Source of the DNA: JANXLS01 sp038227045 | GTDB lineage: Bacteria; Planctomycetota; SZUA-567; H5-PLA8 | DNA: 64,000 nucleotides | NCBI GenBank assembly: GCA_038227045.1 | Contig: JBBRQD010000016.1 | Coordinates: forward strand, 11,827-75,826 | Reading direction: 5' to 3' | In this document: one piece after another, positions 26,485-33,756 of the stretch | Layout: every line of letters begins with the position of its first letter | Numbering within the stretch: position 1 is the stretch's first letter | Position numbers and translations under genes: made by a program | The notes under the pieces: model-generated | Databases searched by the model: none | Seen by the model: only the letters and a program-made list of their open reading frames with translations | What the model was told of the DNA's origin: nothing

Positions 26485-27651
26485 TTGAAACGCGTCGAAC
26501 TCTTCCTCATCTTTTTCCGCATTGGCGCAACCGCCTTCGGCGGACCGGCCGCGCATATCGCCATGATGGAGGACGAATTTGTCCGGCGCAGAGCCTGGGT
26601 CACGCGCGAACGCTTCCTCGATTTGCTCGGCGCGGCGAATTTGATTCCCGGCCCCACATCGACGGAACTGGCGCTACTGATTGGAATGGAGCGCGCGGGA
26701 TTGATGGGTCTGCTGCTGGCGGGCGCGGGCTTTATTTTGCCGGCTTTCGTGCTGGTGATGATCATCGCCGCGTTCTGCGCCGCGGGAGGCGCGACGCCGG
26801 CGTTTGAGAGCGTGATGCGGGGAATTCAGCCGGTCATTCTCGCCATCGTTTTGCAGGCACTCATTAATTTGAGCAAGACGGCGTTCAAGACGCGCCTCTT
26901 GATTTTGTGCGCCGCGCTGGTGGCCGTCGGCGCGATCTTTGAACTGAATGTGCTGGTATTGTTGCTGGCTGCCGGGATTTCAAATGCGCTTTACAACACA
27001 CTCAAATCGCCGGTCGTTTCCGTGACGGCCAGCGTCGCTCTGTTCGGCGCGTTAATCTTTGGCAAGCGCCGATTTTTTCCGCCACCCCAGCGCGCCGGCG
27101 GGCAACCGATTCCCGACGCGTCCATGGTGGCTCAATCCGTGCCTGCCGTGACCGTCTTGTTGAGCTTTCTCAAGATCGGCGCTTTTTATTACGGCGGCGG
27201 TTATGTCCTGCTCGCGTTCTTGCGAGAAGAGTTCGTCGAGAAAAACCTGATCAGCGAAAAGCAACTCATGACCGCCATCGCGGTGGGGCAGTTCACGCCC
27301 GGCCCGCTGTTCACGTCGGCGACGTTTATCGGCTATCAGTTGCAGGGAGTCGCCGGAGCCGTCGCGGCAACCGTGGGCATCTTCGCGCCGGCGTTTCTGT
27401 ATGCGGCCCTGAGCGGATTGTTCGTGCCGCGCATCCGCAAATCGCCGCTGGCCGGCGAGTTCCTGGACGGAGTCAACGCCGCAAGCTGCGCACTGATGGC
27501 TGTTGTCACGGCGCAATTGAGTGGCAACGCAGTTGTCGATTGGAAAACGGCGCTGATCGGACTGATCAGCGCCGCTGTGTTGATTCGCTTTAAGATCAAT
27601 GCCACATGGCTGGTTCTGGCGGGCGCGGCGATCGGGTGGCTGTGTTTGTGA
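26485..27651 (+). CDS. chrA: Chromate transporter, CHR family
   Basis: 388 residues starting at a TTG (no ATG or GTG nearby; the ribosome site is weak). Two homologous halves, each with the CHR signature: FRIGATAFGGPAAHIAMMED with GAANLIPGPTSTELAL in the first half, FLKIGAFYYGGGYVLLAFLR with AVGQFTPGPLFTSATF in the second. About ten membrane helices. Long-chain CHR proteins export chromate from the cytoplasm; some family members may carry other oxyanions such as sulfate. It is 31 bp downstream of the HD-GYP gene. Confidence 0.93.
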   Translation: MKRVELFLIFFRIGATAFGGPAAHIAMMEDEFVRRRAWVTRERFLDLLGAANLIPGPTSTELALLIGMERAGLMGLLLAGAGFILPAFVLVMIIAAFCAAGGATPAFESVMRGIQPVILAIVLQALINLSKTAFKTRLLILCAALVAVGAIFELNVLVLLLAAGISNALYNTLKSPVVSVTASVALFGALIFGKRRFFPPPQRAGGQPIPDASMVAQSVPAVTVLLSFLKIGAFYYGGGYVLLAFLREEFVEKNLISEKQLMTAIAVGQFTPGPLFTSATFIGYQLQGVAGAVAATVGIFAPAFLYAALSGLFVPRIRKSPLAGEFLDGVNAASCALMAVVTAQLSGNAVVDWKTALIGLISAAVLIRFKINATWLVLAGAAIGWLCL

Positions 27652-27662
27652 AAGTACTCAGC

Positions 27663-28670
27663 TCACACCTTGTCCAGCACTTTTACATTCTGCGAGGATT
27701 TTCCCGCTTCGGTGTCGGCGTAATCGCGCTGCAAGATTGTCAGTCCGGCTTTGGCGTTGTCGCGGTCGGTCTTGACTTTTGAATTGGCCCACTCCTGGAT
27801 TTTGTCGAGCATGACTTTAGCGGTCTTTTCCTTTTTGACCTTCGCGTCCGACTCCAATTTACTCATTTCCGATTTGGCTTTAGCCGCTTCGGGGTACGGC
27901 TTGTACGACTGCGTTACGGAGTCATACAATTTGTAACCTTCCCATTTCTGTTGCGCAGCGACTTTTTCCGCGGCTTCGGTCATGAGTTTCGCGATATCCT
28001 CTTTGACCACCGCTTCAAGTTTCTGCGCCGCGGCCTTGACCTTCGCATCGCCGGCTCCCAGCGCCTGTTTGATTGTCGTGACCGCCTGCGCCGTCTGGCC
28101 GAATTCGAGCGAGAACCACGCTTTTTTCAAGACCTCGGGAATTTCCTTGGGATCCATCTTCCACTTGGCGTTGGGAAGTTCTTTCTCAACTTCCGCTTTC
28201 ATGTCGCCGATGCTGTGGAATTGCCCGCTGGGCGTTAGGATCATGTCCTGATAGATATTTTGCAGATTGATGACCACTTTAAGGTAAGCAGTTTCAAACG
28301 AGCGGTCGACGTCGGCATAGATGGCCCACTCCGTCTTCACGCCCTTGGCGTAACTCGTGACTTGCGGAACGGGATGGCCGGAGTTGACTCCGATGAACAA
28401 GACAGGTTGGTTCTCAAAGGATTTGCGGATCTGGTCCAGACCGGGCCAGGCTTCGTGACACTTGGGTCATCCCGACTCGTAGAATCGGAACACAACAACT
28501 TTGCCCTTGAGCCCCGCCAGCGAGTACGGCCCGTTCAACGCCCACGTGTTGTTGAAATCCGGCGCGCCGGTGGCGGCATCGCCTGCCGTGTCGGGCGTTT
28601 TCTTGTCCGCGGCAAACAGGCAAATAGCCATACAGGCCATTGCAAGCAGCCCAAGTCTCTTAAAATTCAT
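27663..28670 (-). CDS. Secreted thioredoxin-fold selenoprotein (U-x-x-C), in-frame UGA
   Basis: One continuous frame of 335 residues interrupted only by a TGA at codon 68 (28467-28469). AAGGAGG lies 6 nt before the ATG. Residues 1-21 are a signal peptide (MNFKRLGLLAMACMAICLFA). A redoxin domain follows; strand KGKVVVFRFYESG leads straight into U-P-K-C, so the UGA sits where thioredoxin-fold proteins have the first Cys of CxxC, and HEAWPGL follows as in the normal helix. The domain continues past the TGA (VLFIGVNSGHPVPQVTSYA, IYADVDRSFE), so read-through is required for function. A SECIS-like hairpin lies 17 nt after the UGA. The C-terminal half (about 180-335) is a Lys/Ala-rich helical region. 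Standard gene finders would give two pieces. A nonsense mutation is the alternative, but the exact catalytic position and hairpin argue against it. Confidence 0.85.
28431..28449 (-). promoter_or_regulatory. Bacterial SECIS-like hairpin for Sec insertion
   Basis: On the minus strand, CTGG-CC-[CGGTCT]-GG-A-CCAG: a four-plus-two base-pair stem with a single bulged A and a six-nt loop. The loop GGUCU is identical to that of the E. coli fdhF SECIS (AGGUCU), which also has a one-base bulge four pairs below or fewer. It begins 17 nt after the UGA, and the loop 23 nt after it, within the range used by bacterial SelB. Confidence 0.72.
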
Positions 28671-28714
28671 CGATTCCTCCTTCGAAATAATCGAAGAACG
28701 TACCTAAACAGCAT

Positions 28715-28879
28715 TATTGACCCGCGCATTTCTAAAGCATCATTCTCGCTTGCGGCGGGCGGCGTTGAACTTCGTTGGTCTCGCACGGCGTATTTTCCCA
28801 ATACGCCTTTGCTCGACCGCCTCGTTCAACTTGCCCGGCGCGGCGCGATAATGACGCTTTAGAAACGCGCGGGTCAATA
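28715..28879. repeat. 165-bp palindromic element, copy 1 (MITE/REP-like)
   Basis: About 35-bp imperfect terminal inverted repeats (TATTGACCCGCGCATTTCTA at the left, its near complement at the right), subterminal arms ggcgttgaac / gttcaac, and a central hairpin ggcgtatt-ttccc-aatacgcc. The copy at 58992-59156 has the same length and differs at only two positions. It contains no plausible gene. It lies between lpxA and the selenoprotein gene. Confidence 0.85.
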
Positions 28880-28941
28880 GCTGAACTTTAGTATCCTTCT
28901 TTCCGCAAAATCTTTCAATAGTATTGTTATTTTTGCGGGAA

Positions 28942-29745
28942 TCATTCGCCAAGTTCATTGCGCCGGCCGGCTGTCCAATAGCGGCAGAAGCCCCGTTTGC
29001 TGGGCGTGCGGAAAAACTCGACCCAGTGTTTCACCGCCGCGCTGGCGAATTCGGCCTCGAGGCGCTCGAGCGCCCGTGTCAGTGTCAGCCCGCTGCGATA
29101 CAGAATCTTGTAAGCGGCCTTGATCTCACGCCGATCCTGATCGCTAAGCGCGGCTGAGCGGCGCAGGCCGACGGAGTTCAACAGCGTCACCGAATTCGCG
29201 CCATCGCCGATTAAGTACGGCGGCACATCCATGCCAAAGCGCGAGCCGCCCGAGAGCATCGCCAGCCGGCCGACGCGGACAAATTGATGAATCACCACGT
29301 TTCCGGACACAAACGCGCCATCGTCGATTTGCACATGCCCGGCCAACAGCGCGCCATTGGCAAGCAGCACGCCCGCGCCTAGTTTGCAATCGTGAGCGAC
29401 ATGGCTTCCCACCATTAAAAAGCAGTTGTCGCCCACAAGCGTACCCTCGCCAGTCGCCGAGCCGTGAATGGTGGCGTTCTCGCGCACGGTCACGCCGTCG
29501 CCCAGGACGGTGCGAATCGGTCCACCCTTATACGAAAAATCTTGAGGCGAATGCCCGATCACGGCATTCATGTGGACGCGGCAATTCTTGCCCAACGTCA
29601 CGCCGGAACAGATATGCGCCCGCTCGCGAATGATGGTTCCGTCGCCGATGGACACGCCGGATTCAATGGACGCGAAAGCACCGACGGAGACGTTGTCGCC
29701 AAGCTGGGCTTCGGGGGAGACGAGGGCTGTGGGGTGGATGGTCAT
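28942..29745 (-). CDS. lpxA: Acyl-[ACP]--UDP-N-acetylglucosamine O-acyltransferase
   Basis: 267 residues. First enzyme of lipid A synthesis, transferring an acyl chain to the 3-hydroxyl of UDP-GlcNAc in the cytoplasm. The N-terminal two thirds are left-handed beta-helix hexapeptide repeats (IHPTALVSPEAQLGDNVSVG, VTLGKNCRVHMNAVIG); the catalytic His is in MVGSHVAHDCKLG; NVVIHQFVRVGRLAMLSGGS and the C-terminal helical region with NSVGLRRSAALSDQ are characteristic of LpxA rather than LpxD. It is isolated from the usual lpxD-fabZ-lpxB cluster in this window. Confidence 0.95.
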   Translation of the reverse strand: MTIHPTALVSPEAQLGDNVSVGAFASIESGVSIGDGTIIRERAHICSGVTLGKNCRVHMNAVIGHSPQDFSYKGGPIRTVLGDGVTVRENATIHGSATGEGTLVGDNCFLMVGSHVAHDCKLGAGVLLANGALLAGHVQIDDGAFVSGNVVIHQFVRVGRLAMLSGGSRFGMDVPPYLIGDGANSVTLLNSVGLRRSAALSDQDRREIKAAYKILYRSGLTLTRALERLEAEFASAAVKHWVEFFRTPSKRGFCRYWTAGRRNELGE

Positions 29746-29833
29746 TTATTGTGAAGAAGCTTCTAAAAGCCTAGCCAAAATGAATCTGAAACAAAGTCCT
29801 CTTTTTCACTTCTTCCATTACAAGAAAATTTAG

Positions 29834-29920
29834 TCAGCTCTGCGCAGCCCGCCGATCCAAATTCCGGTACTGAATCGCCTCGCTCACGTGCGCCGCGTTG
29901 ATTTTTTCGACGCCCTCCAA
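29834..29920 (-). pseudogene. Duplicated 3' fragment of comM
   Basis: Read on the minus strand it encodes LEGVEKINAAHVSEAIQYRN then LDRRAAQS and a TGA, nearly identical to the end of ComM (EGVEKINAAHVSEAIQYRNL then DRRGAQG). About 75 of 82 bases match the tail of comM at 30750-30832. It has no start and follows directly on the second small membrane gene. The two tails flank both small paralogues, so a local duplication or insertion split the original comM end. Confidence 0.8.
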
Positions 29921-29924
29921 GCAA

Positions 29925-30308
29925 TTAAACAATGTTTTTACTCTTCCGACTTGCTGCGCCATTAAAAATCCGTTTTTCGCAGGCATACCAGACCAACGAG
30001 AGGCAAACGGCGGCAGTCAATACATCAAGTAAAATGTTTGCGATTGATATTTCACCCCAGATTCTATTGATTCCCACATTCATTAAATTCGGGCCATCTA
30101 TCCTTGCTGTGTGGAGGCAAGTTACCGTAAAAGGCCAACCGTAAACAAAACCAAACTCTGTAATCATTGAGCCAAAACCGTCAGAATCTGTTCTTAAGAT
30201 TATTTCCTCTCCAAAGTTCATCCTAAGAAAAAAGCCCGCAACGAACATCAGCACAATGGCCGTCGAGAGATGTATCTGAAATCGGCGTTTCCTGGGCTGT
30301 TCGCTCAT
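29925..30308 (-). CDS. Small membrane protein, paralogue 2 (FQIHLSTAIVLMFVAG family)
   Basis: 127 residues. The N-terminus has basic residues followed by RRFQIHLSTAIVLMFVAGFF, a first membrane helix; a second helix (ILLDVLTAAVCLSLVWYACE) lies near the C-terminus; between them is an extracytoplasmic loop of about 65 residues. It shares FQIHLSTAIVLMFVAG and overall layout with its neighbour at 30364-30747 but the loops have diverged. Such short proteins are common in Verrucomicrobiota/Planctomycetota-type genomes without known function. It ends at the comM tail duplicate. Confidence 0.7.
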   Translation of the reverse strand: MSEQPRKRRFQIHLSTAIVLMFVAGFFLRMNFGEEIILRTDSDGFGSMITEFGFVYGWPFTVTCLHTARIDGPNLMNVGINRIWGEISIANILLDVLTAAVCLSLVWYACEKRIFNGAASRKSKNIV

Positions 30309-30363
30309 ACTTAGGCCTTACAGAATATTCGTATACCATGGGGAGTTAAGCGTTTAAACAAAG

Positions 30364-30747
30364 TTATTTTCTCCGAGAGGCTCGCCAACGAATCCAGAGT
30401 TCGCAGATGAACCACAATGAACAGAGCAGGATAAGAGCAACGCCTAAATTGAATGCGAAATTCCAATAGTAAAAATCGCTTTTTCTGGTGAATGCCTGTT
30501 GCTCGTTGCCGAATGGATTATTTTCAGAGATCACCGTTATAGAAAGTAAAACCTTACGTGGCCATCCGTATCCAGCGCTCGTAAACGCCTGCCCTGTGGC
30601 CGTGTTGTCCATTGTGAATTGAATTTCATCTTCATTATTGTCAAGATCCAAACGGCGGGTTGAAAAATTCGCCCACATAAGTCCGCCAGCCACGAACATC
30701 AGCACGATAGCCGTCGAGAGATGTATTTGGAACCAACATCTTCTCAT
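30364..30747 (-). CDS. Small membrane protein, paralogue 1 (FQIHLSTAIVLMFVAG family)
   Basis: 127 residues, the same length as its paralogue. MRRCWFQIHLSTAIVLMFVA forms the first helix, and NLGVALILLCSLWFICELWI the second near a basic C-terminus. The loop is acidic and polar (DLDNNEDEIQFTMDNTATGQ). Its ATG overlaps the comM stop codon (TAATG), so it is translationally coupled to comM. Function unknown. More A+T-rich than comM. Confidence 0.72.
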   Translation of the reverse strand: MRRCWFQIHLSTAIVLMFVAGGLMWANFSTRRLDLDNNEDEIQFTMDNTATGQAFTSAGYGWPRKVLLSITVISENNPFGNEQQAFTRKSDFYYWNFAFNLGVALILLCSLWFICELWIRWRASRRK

Positions 30748-32288
30748 TATCCCTGCGCTCCGCGCCGATCCAGATTTCGGTACTGAATCGCCTCGCTCAC
30801 GTGCGCCGCGTTGATCTTTTCGACGCCCTCCAGATCCGCAATCGTGCGCGCGACTTTCAGGATACGTCCATAGGATCGCGCAGAGAATCCGAGTGCGTCG
30901 ACGGCGTTCTTTAATAGGCTGCCGGCTTCTTTATCGGGCTTGCAGAATTCCTGCTGCTGGCGTTCGCTCATCGCGGCGTTGCTGTGGGTGGAGGTGCCGG
31001 CGAAGCGTTTGTGCTGGACCGTCCGCGCGGCGACGACTTTGAGTTGAATCTCCGCGCTCGACGAGCCGCCTCGTTCGCTGGACAGTTCGTCATAAGGCAC
31101 GTGCGGGACTTCTACGTGCAGATCGATGCGGTCCAGCAGCGGGCCGGAGACTTTCGAGAAGTAGCGCTGAATCTGAATTTCGCTACAGCGGCACTGATTT
31201 TTGGGGTCGCCAAAATGTCCGCACGGGCAGGGATTCATCGCCGCGACGAGCATGATGTTCGCCGGAAAAACGCACGTCGCCGCGGAGCGCGCGATGGTGA
31301 TTTTTCGGTCTTCGAGCGGCTGGCGCAGCGCCTCTTTGACGCGCGGATCGAATTCGGGAAATTCGTCGAGGAACAAAATGCCATTGTGAGCCAGCGAGAT
31401 TTCGCCGGGGCGCGGATCGGCTCCTCCGCCGACGAGTCCGGGATAGCTCGTCGTGTGATGCGGATCGCGAAACGGGCGTACGGTCTTGAGCGGCTCTTTG
31501 GCGCTCAACTTTCCCGCGACCGACCAGATGCGCGTCGTCTCAAGCGCCTCCTCTAAAGTGAACGCCGGGAGGATCGATTGGATGCGTTTCGAAATCATCG
31601 ACTTGCCCGAACCCGGAGGGCCAATCAATAGAATATTGTGCCCGCCCGCCGCGGCGACGGTCAGCGCGCGCTTGACGTGCTCTTGCCCGCGAACGTCGGA
31701 AAAATCCAGCGCGTGATCCTGTTTGGCTTGCGCAAAAAGCACGTCGAGATTCACAGCCACGCGCGGCAGCGCCACGTCGCCGTTGAGCATCGAGGCGGCT
31801 TCGGCGAGCGTTTTGGGCGCGTAGACTTCGATCTCCTGAACCACCGCCGCTTCGGTCGCATTGTCCGGCGGGACGAAGATACCTTTCTTCTTCAATTCTT
31901 TCGCGAGCGTCGCAAAAAGCAGCACGCCTTTGACGGGCCGCACGCTGCCATCCAGCGCCAGCTCACCGATGAAAAGATAATCGTTCAACACATCCGCGCG
32001 CAATTCCTGAGTCGCCGACATCACGCCCAGCGCGATGGGAAGATCGTAAATCGGGCCTTCCTTGCGGCAGTCGGCGGGCGCTAGATTAATGGTGAGCCGT
32101 TTGTTGAAAGGCCAGGCGTAGCCGGTGTTGGTCATTGCCGCGCGGACGCGGTGCAGGCTTTCTTTGACGGCGGCGTCGGGCAGACCCACAAGCTGTTCGC
32201 GCGGCGCCCCGTTGGCAAGATCAACCTCGACCTCCACCACAGACGGCTCAACGCCCTGCGCAGCGGCGGAAGTCACTTTGGATAGCAT
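30747..32288 (-). CDS. comM: YifB/ComM family Mg-chelatase-like AAA+ ATPase
   Basis: 513 residues. The N-terminal ribosomal-S5/Lon-like domain (VEVEVDLANGAPREQLVGLP, RLTINLAPADCRKEGPIYDL) is followed by the AAA+ Mg-chelatase domain with Walker A GPPGSGKSM, Walker B region HNGILFLDEFPEF and the NPCPCGHFGDPKNQCRC cysteine cluster, then the C-terminal domain (FSARSYGRILKVARTIADLE). ComM is a hexameric helicase promoting branch migration during natural transformation; many genomes without known competence also carry it. The C-terminal 28 codons are duplicated about 0.9 kb downstream. Confidence 0.95.
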   Translation of the reverse strand: MLSKVTSAAAQGVEPSVVEVEVDLANGAPREQLVGLPDAAVKESLHRVRAAMTNTGYAWPFNKRLTINLAPADCRKEGPIYDLPIALGVMSATQELRADVLNDYLFIGELALDGSVRPVKGVLLFATLAKELKKKGIFVPPDNATEAAVVQEIEVYAPKTLAEAASMLNGDVALPRVAVNLDVLFAQAKQDHALDFSDVRGQEHVKRALTVAAAGGHNILLIGPPGSGKSMISKRIQSILPAFTLEEALETTRIWSVAGKLSAKEPLKTVRPFRDPHHTTSYPGLVGGGADPRPGEISLAHNGILFLDEFPEFDPRVKEALRQPLEDRKITIARSAATCVFPANIMLVAAMNPCPCGHFGDPKNQCRCSEIQIQRYFSKVSGPLLDRIDLHVEVPHVPYDELSSERGGSSSAEIQLKVVAARTVQHKRFAGTSTHSNAAMSERQQQEFCKPDKEAGSLLKNAVDALGFSARSYGRILKVARTIADLEGVEKINAAHVSEAIQYRNLDRRGAQG

Positions 32289-32358
32289 GAATGGAGTTTA
32301 GGGGGAAATTGCGGGCGATGCAAAATCAAAAAACAGGTGTCAACCGAACACGCTGCAT

Positions 32359-33420
32359 TCATTTCGCCAGCATCACCACGCCCAGCAACCCGCTGGAATC
32401 AAATCCAGTCGCCACGGCGAATTGCGCTTTCTCCAAGACGCTCGCGGAATTCAGCAGCGGCAGGCCGGGCGCGCCGTTTTGCGCGATGATCTGCGCGCCG
32501 CTTAACGTCTGCGCGGCCAGCACGACGCTCAACAGCGGCGAGACGGAGAGCATGTCGCCGGTGAAGTATTTTGGCGCCACCGCCGGCATGTCGGGTTTGT
32601 GCAGGTGCTGGATCCAGCCGCCATAGAGGTGGACGTTTGGCACTGACGAAAACACCGCTGTTTCGCGCGTGCCGGTGGCGATGCGCATGGGGGCAACGCT
32701 GCTTTTGGGGTCGAGCGGAAAAAAATTGATGCCTTCGATTTCCGCGAGAATTTTTGCGCCGCGCCGCGCCGCCGATGCTTCGCTTTCGAGCACCAGGGCG
32801 GCGGCGCCTTCGCCCGGAATCAAACCATCACGCCAGTCGCCGCTGACGCCGAGTTGTTCTGTCGCGAAGAGATGATTGTGCGCGGCCGGCGTGAGACTGT
32901 CGCTGGCGCAGACGAGAATGATCTCGGCAGAACCGGCAGCTATTTGATCGAACGCAAAGAGCAGCGCCTCCAATCCGGCGAGCTTTTCACCTGTGAACGT
33001 CGCCGCCGCACCGCGCAGGCTGAAGTCAATGCAAAGTAGTGACGATGGGCTGTTCGCGTAGCCGTGTGTGAACGGCAGTGGCGGCGCAAATTTAGGATTC
33101 GTCGCTTTCACTTTGTTCCAGAAAATGCCCATCGCTTCCAGACAACCCAGCGTGGAGCCGTAGGCGCAGCCGATTTCGACGCCCTGGGGCCGTTGCGTTT
33201 TTTCAAGAAGGCTGGCATCGGCGAGCGCGCGTTTTCCAGCGGCAAGGGCGAACGCGCTGGTGCGGTCGACGAAACTTTTGACGTGCGGAAGTTCGGTTTG
33301 GATCGAAAACTCAACGGCCTCAAAGCCCCACGCCGGAACGCCCGCCGCCGTTTCAAACGCGGTGATTTCCGGAGGAGGCTGAGGAGGAGCGCTGAGCTGG
33401 CCGCTCAAGACATCACGCAA
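32359..33420 (-). CDS. Beta-ketoacyl-synthase-like protein lacking the catalytic residues
   Basis: At least 353 residues of thiolase fold: ASLLEKTQRPQGVEIGCAYG, AEIILVCASDS, LIPGEGAAALVLESEASAAR and IATGTRETAVFSSV match the KAS fold in order. The nucleophile motif is lost: where KAS enzymes have T-A-C this has ATFTGEKLAG, and the K-x-x-x-G-H box is KYFTGD. It thus resembles chain-length-factor-like partners rather than an active condensing enzyme. The fold clearly begins upstream of the TTG at 33420: the frame reads RVFVTGSAYIAPEPL just before it, but there is no ATG, GTG or TTG there, only ATT/ATC codons near 33472-33489. A rare start or a sequence error is possible. The tRNA-Val gene lies 110 bp upstream. 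Confidence 0.78.
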   Translation of the reverse strand: MRDVLSGQLSAPPQPPPEITAFETAAGVPAWGFEAVEFSIQTELPHVKSFVDRTSAFALAAGKRALADASLLEKTQRPQGVEIGCAYGSTLGCLEAMGIFWNKVKATNPKFAPPLPFTHGYANSPSSLLCIDFSLRGAAATFTGEKLAGLEALLFAFDQIAAGSAEIILVCASDSLTPAAHNHLFATEQLGVSGDWRDGLIPGEGAAALVLESEASAARRGAKILAEIEGINFFPLDPKSSVAPMRIATGTRETAVFSSVPNVHLYGGWIQHLHKPDMPAVAPKYFTGDMLSVSPLLSVVLAAQTLSGAQIIAQNGAPGLPLLNSASVLEKAQFAVATGFDSSGLLGVVMLAK

Positions 33421-33529
33421 TGGCTCCGGCGCGATATACGCTGAGCCCGTAACAAAGACGCGATGGGATGAAATAGCGATGGATGTAATCCAAGCGTTCC
33501 AATAATTTGTCTTAGAACCTTTGAAGGAA

Positions 33530-33603
33530 TGGGCGATACTGGATTCGAACCAGTGACCCTCAGCTTGTCGAGCTGATGCTCTAACCAGCTGAGCTAATCG
33601 CCC
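33530..33603 (-). tRNA. tRNA-Val (anticodon GAC)
   Basis: Full cloverleaf on the minus strand: acceptor GGGCGAT/ATCGCCC plus discriminator A, D stem GCTC/GAGC, anticodon stem TCAGC/GCTGA with loop TCGACAA (anticodon GAC at 33567-33569), T arm ACTGG-TTCGAAT-CCAGT. The CCA end is not encoded. Confidence 0.95.
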
Positions 33604-33756
33604 TATTAAAGGGAACGTTATTAAACACGTGTTCCGAAAAAAGTCAAGCGTTCATTTGAGCAATTGTCTTTCAATTCGAACCCGTCGCTGGTGTAAATCA
33701 GAAGTCGGAAGTTCACCCCGCGGGCCACATGCCTGCCCTTTTTAATCGGAGTTCGC

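Noticed and set aside
27663..28400. Separate 245-codon gene downstream of the TGA
   Set aside because: It would start inside the redoxin domain with no ribosome site. Frame, domain and signal peptide show it belongs to one gene with the upstream part.
28467..28670. Redoxin gene as a pseudogene broken by a nonsense mutation
   Set aside because: There is no other lesion in 336 codons, the TGA hits precisely the catalytic Cys position, and a SECIS-like hairpin follows at the right distance. Selenocysteine is the better explanation.
28740..28958. Short basic frame inside the 165-bp element
   Set aside because: It reads through the palindrome and stays open by chance of repeat composition; copy 2 does not keep it as an equivalent gene.
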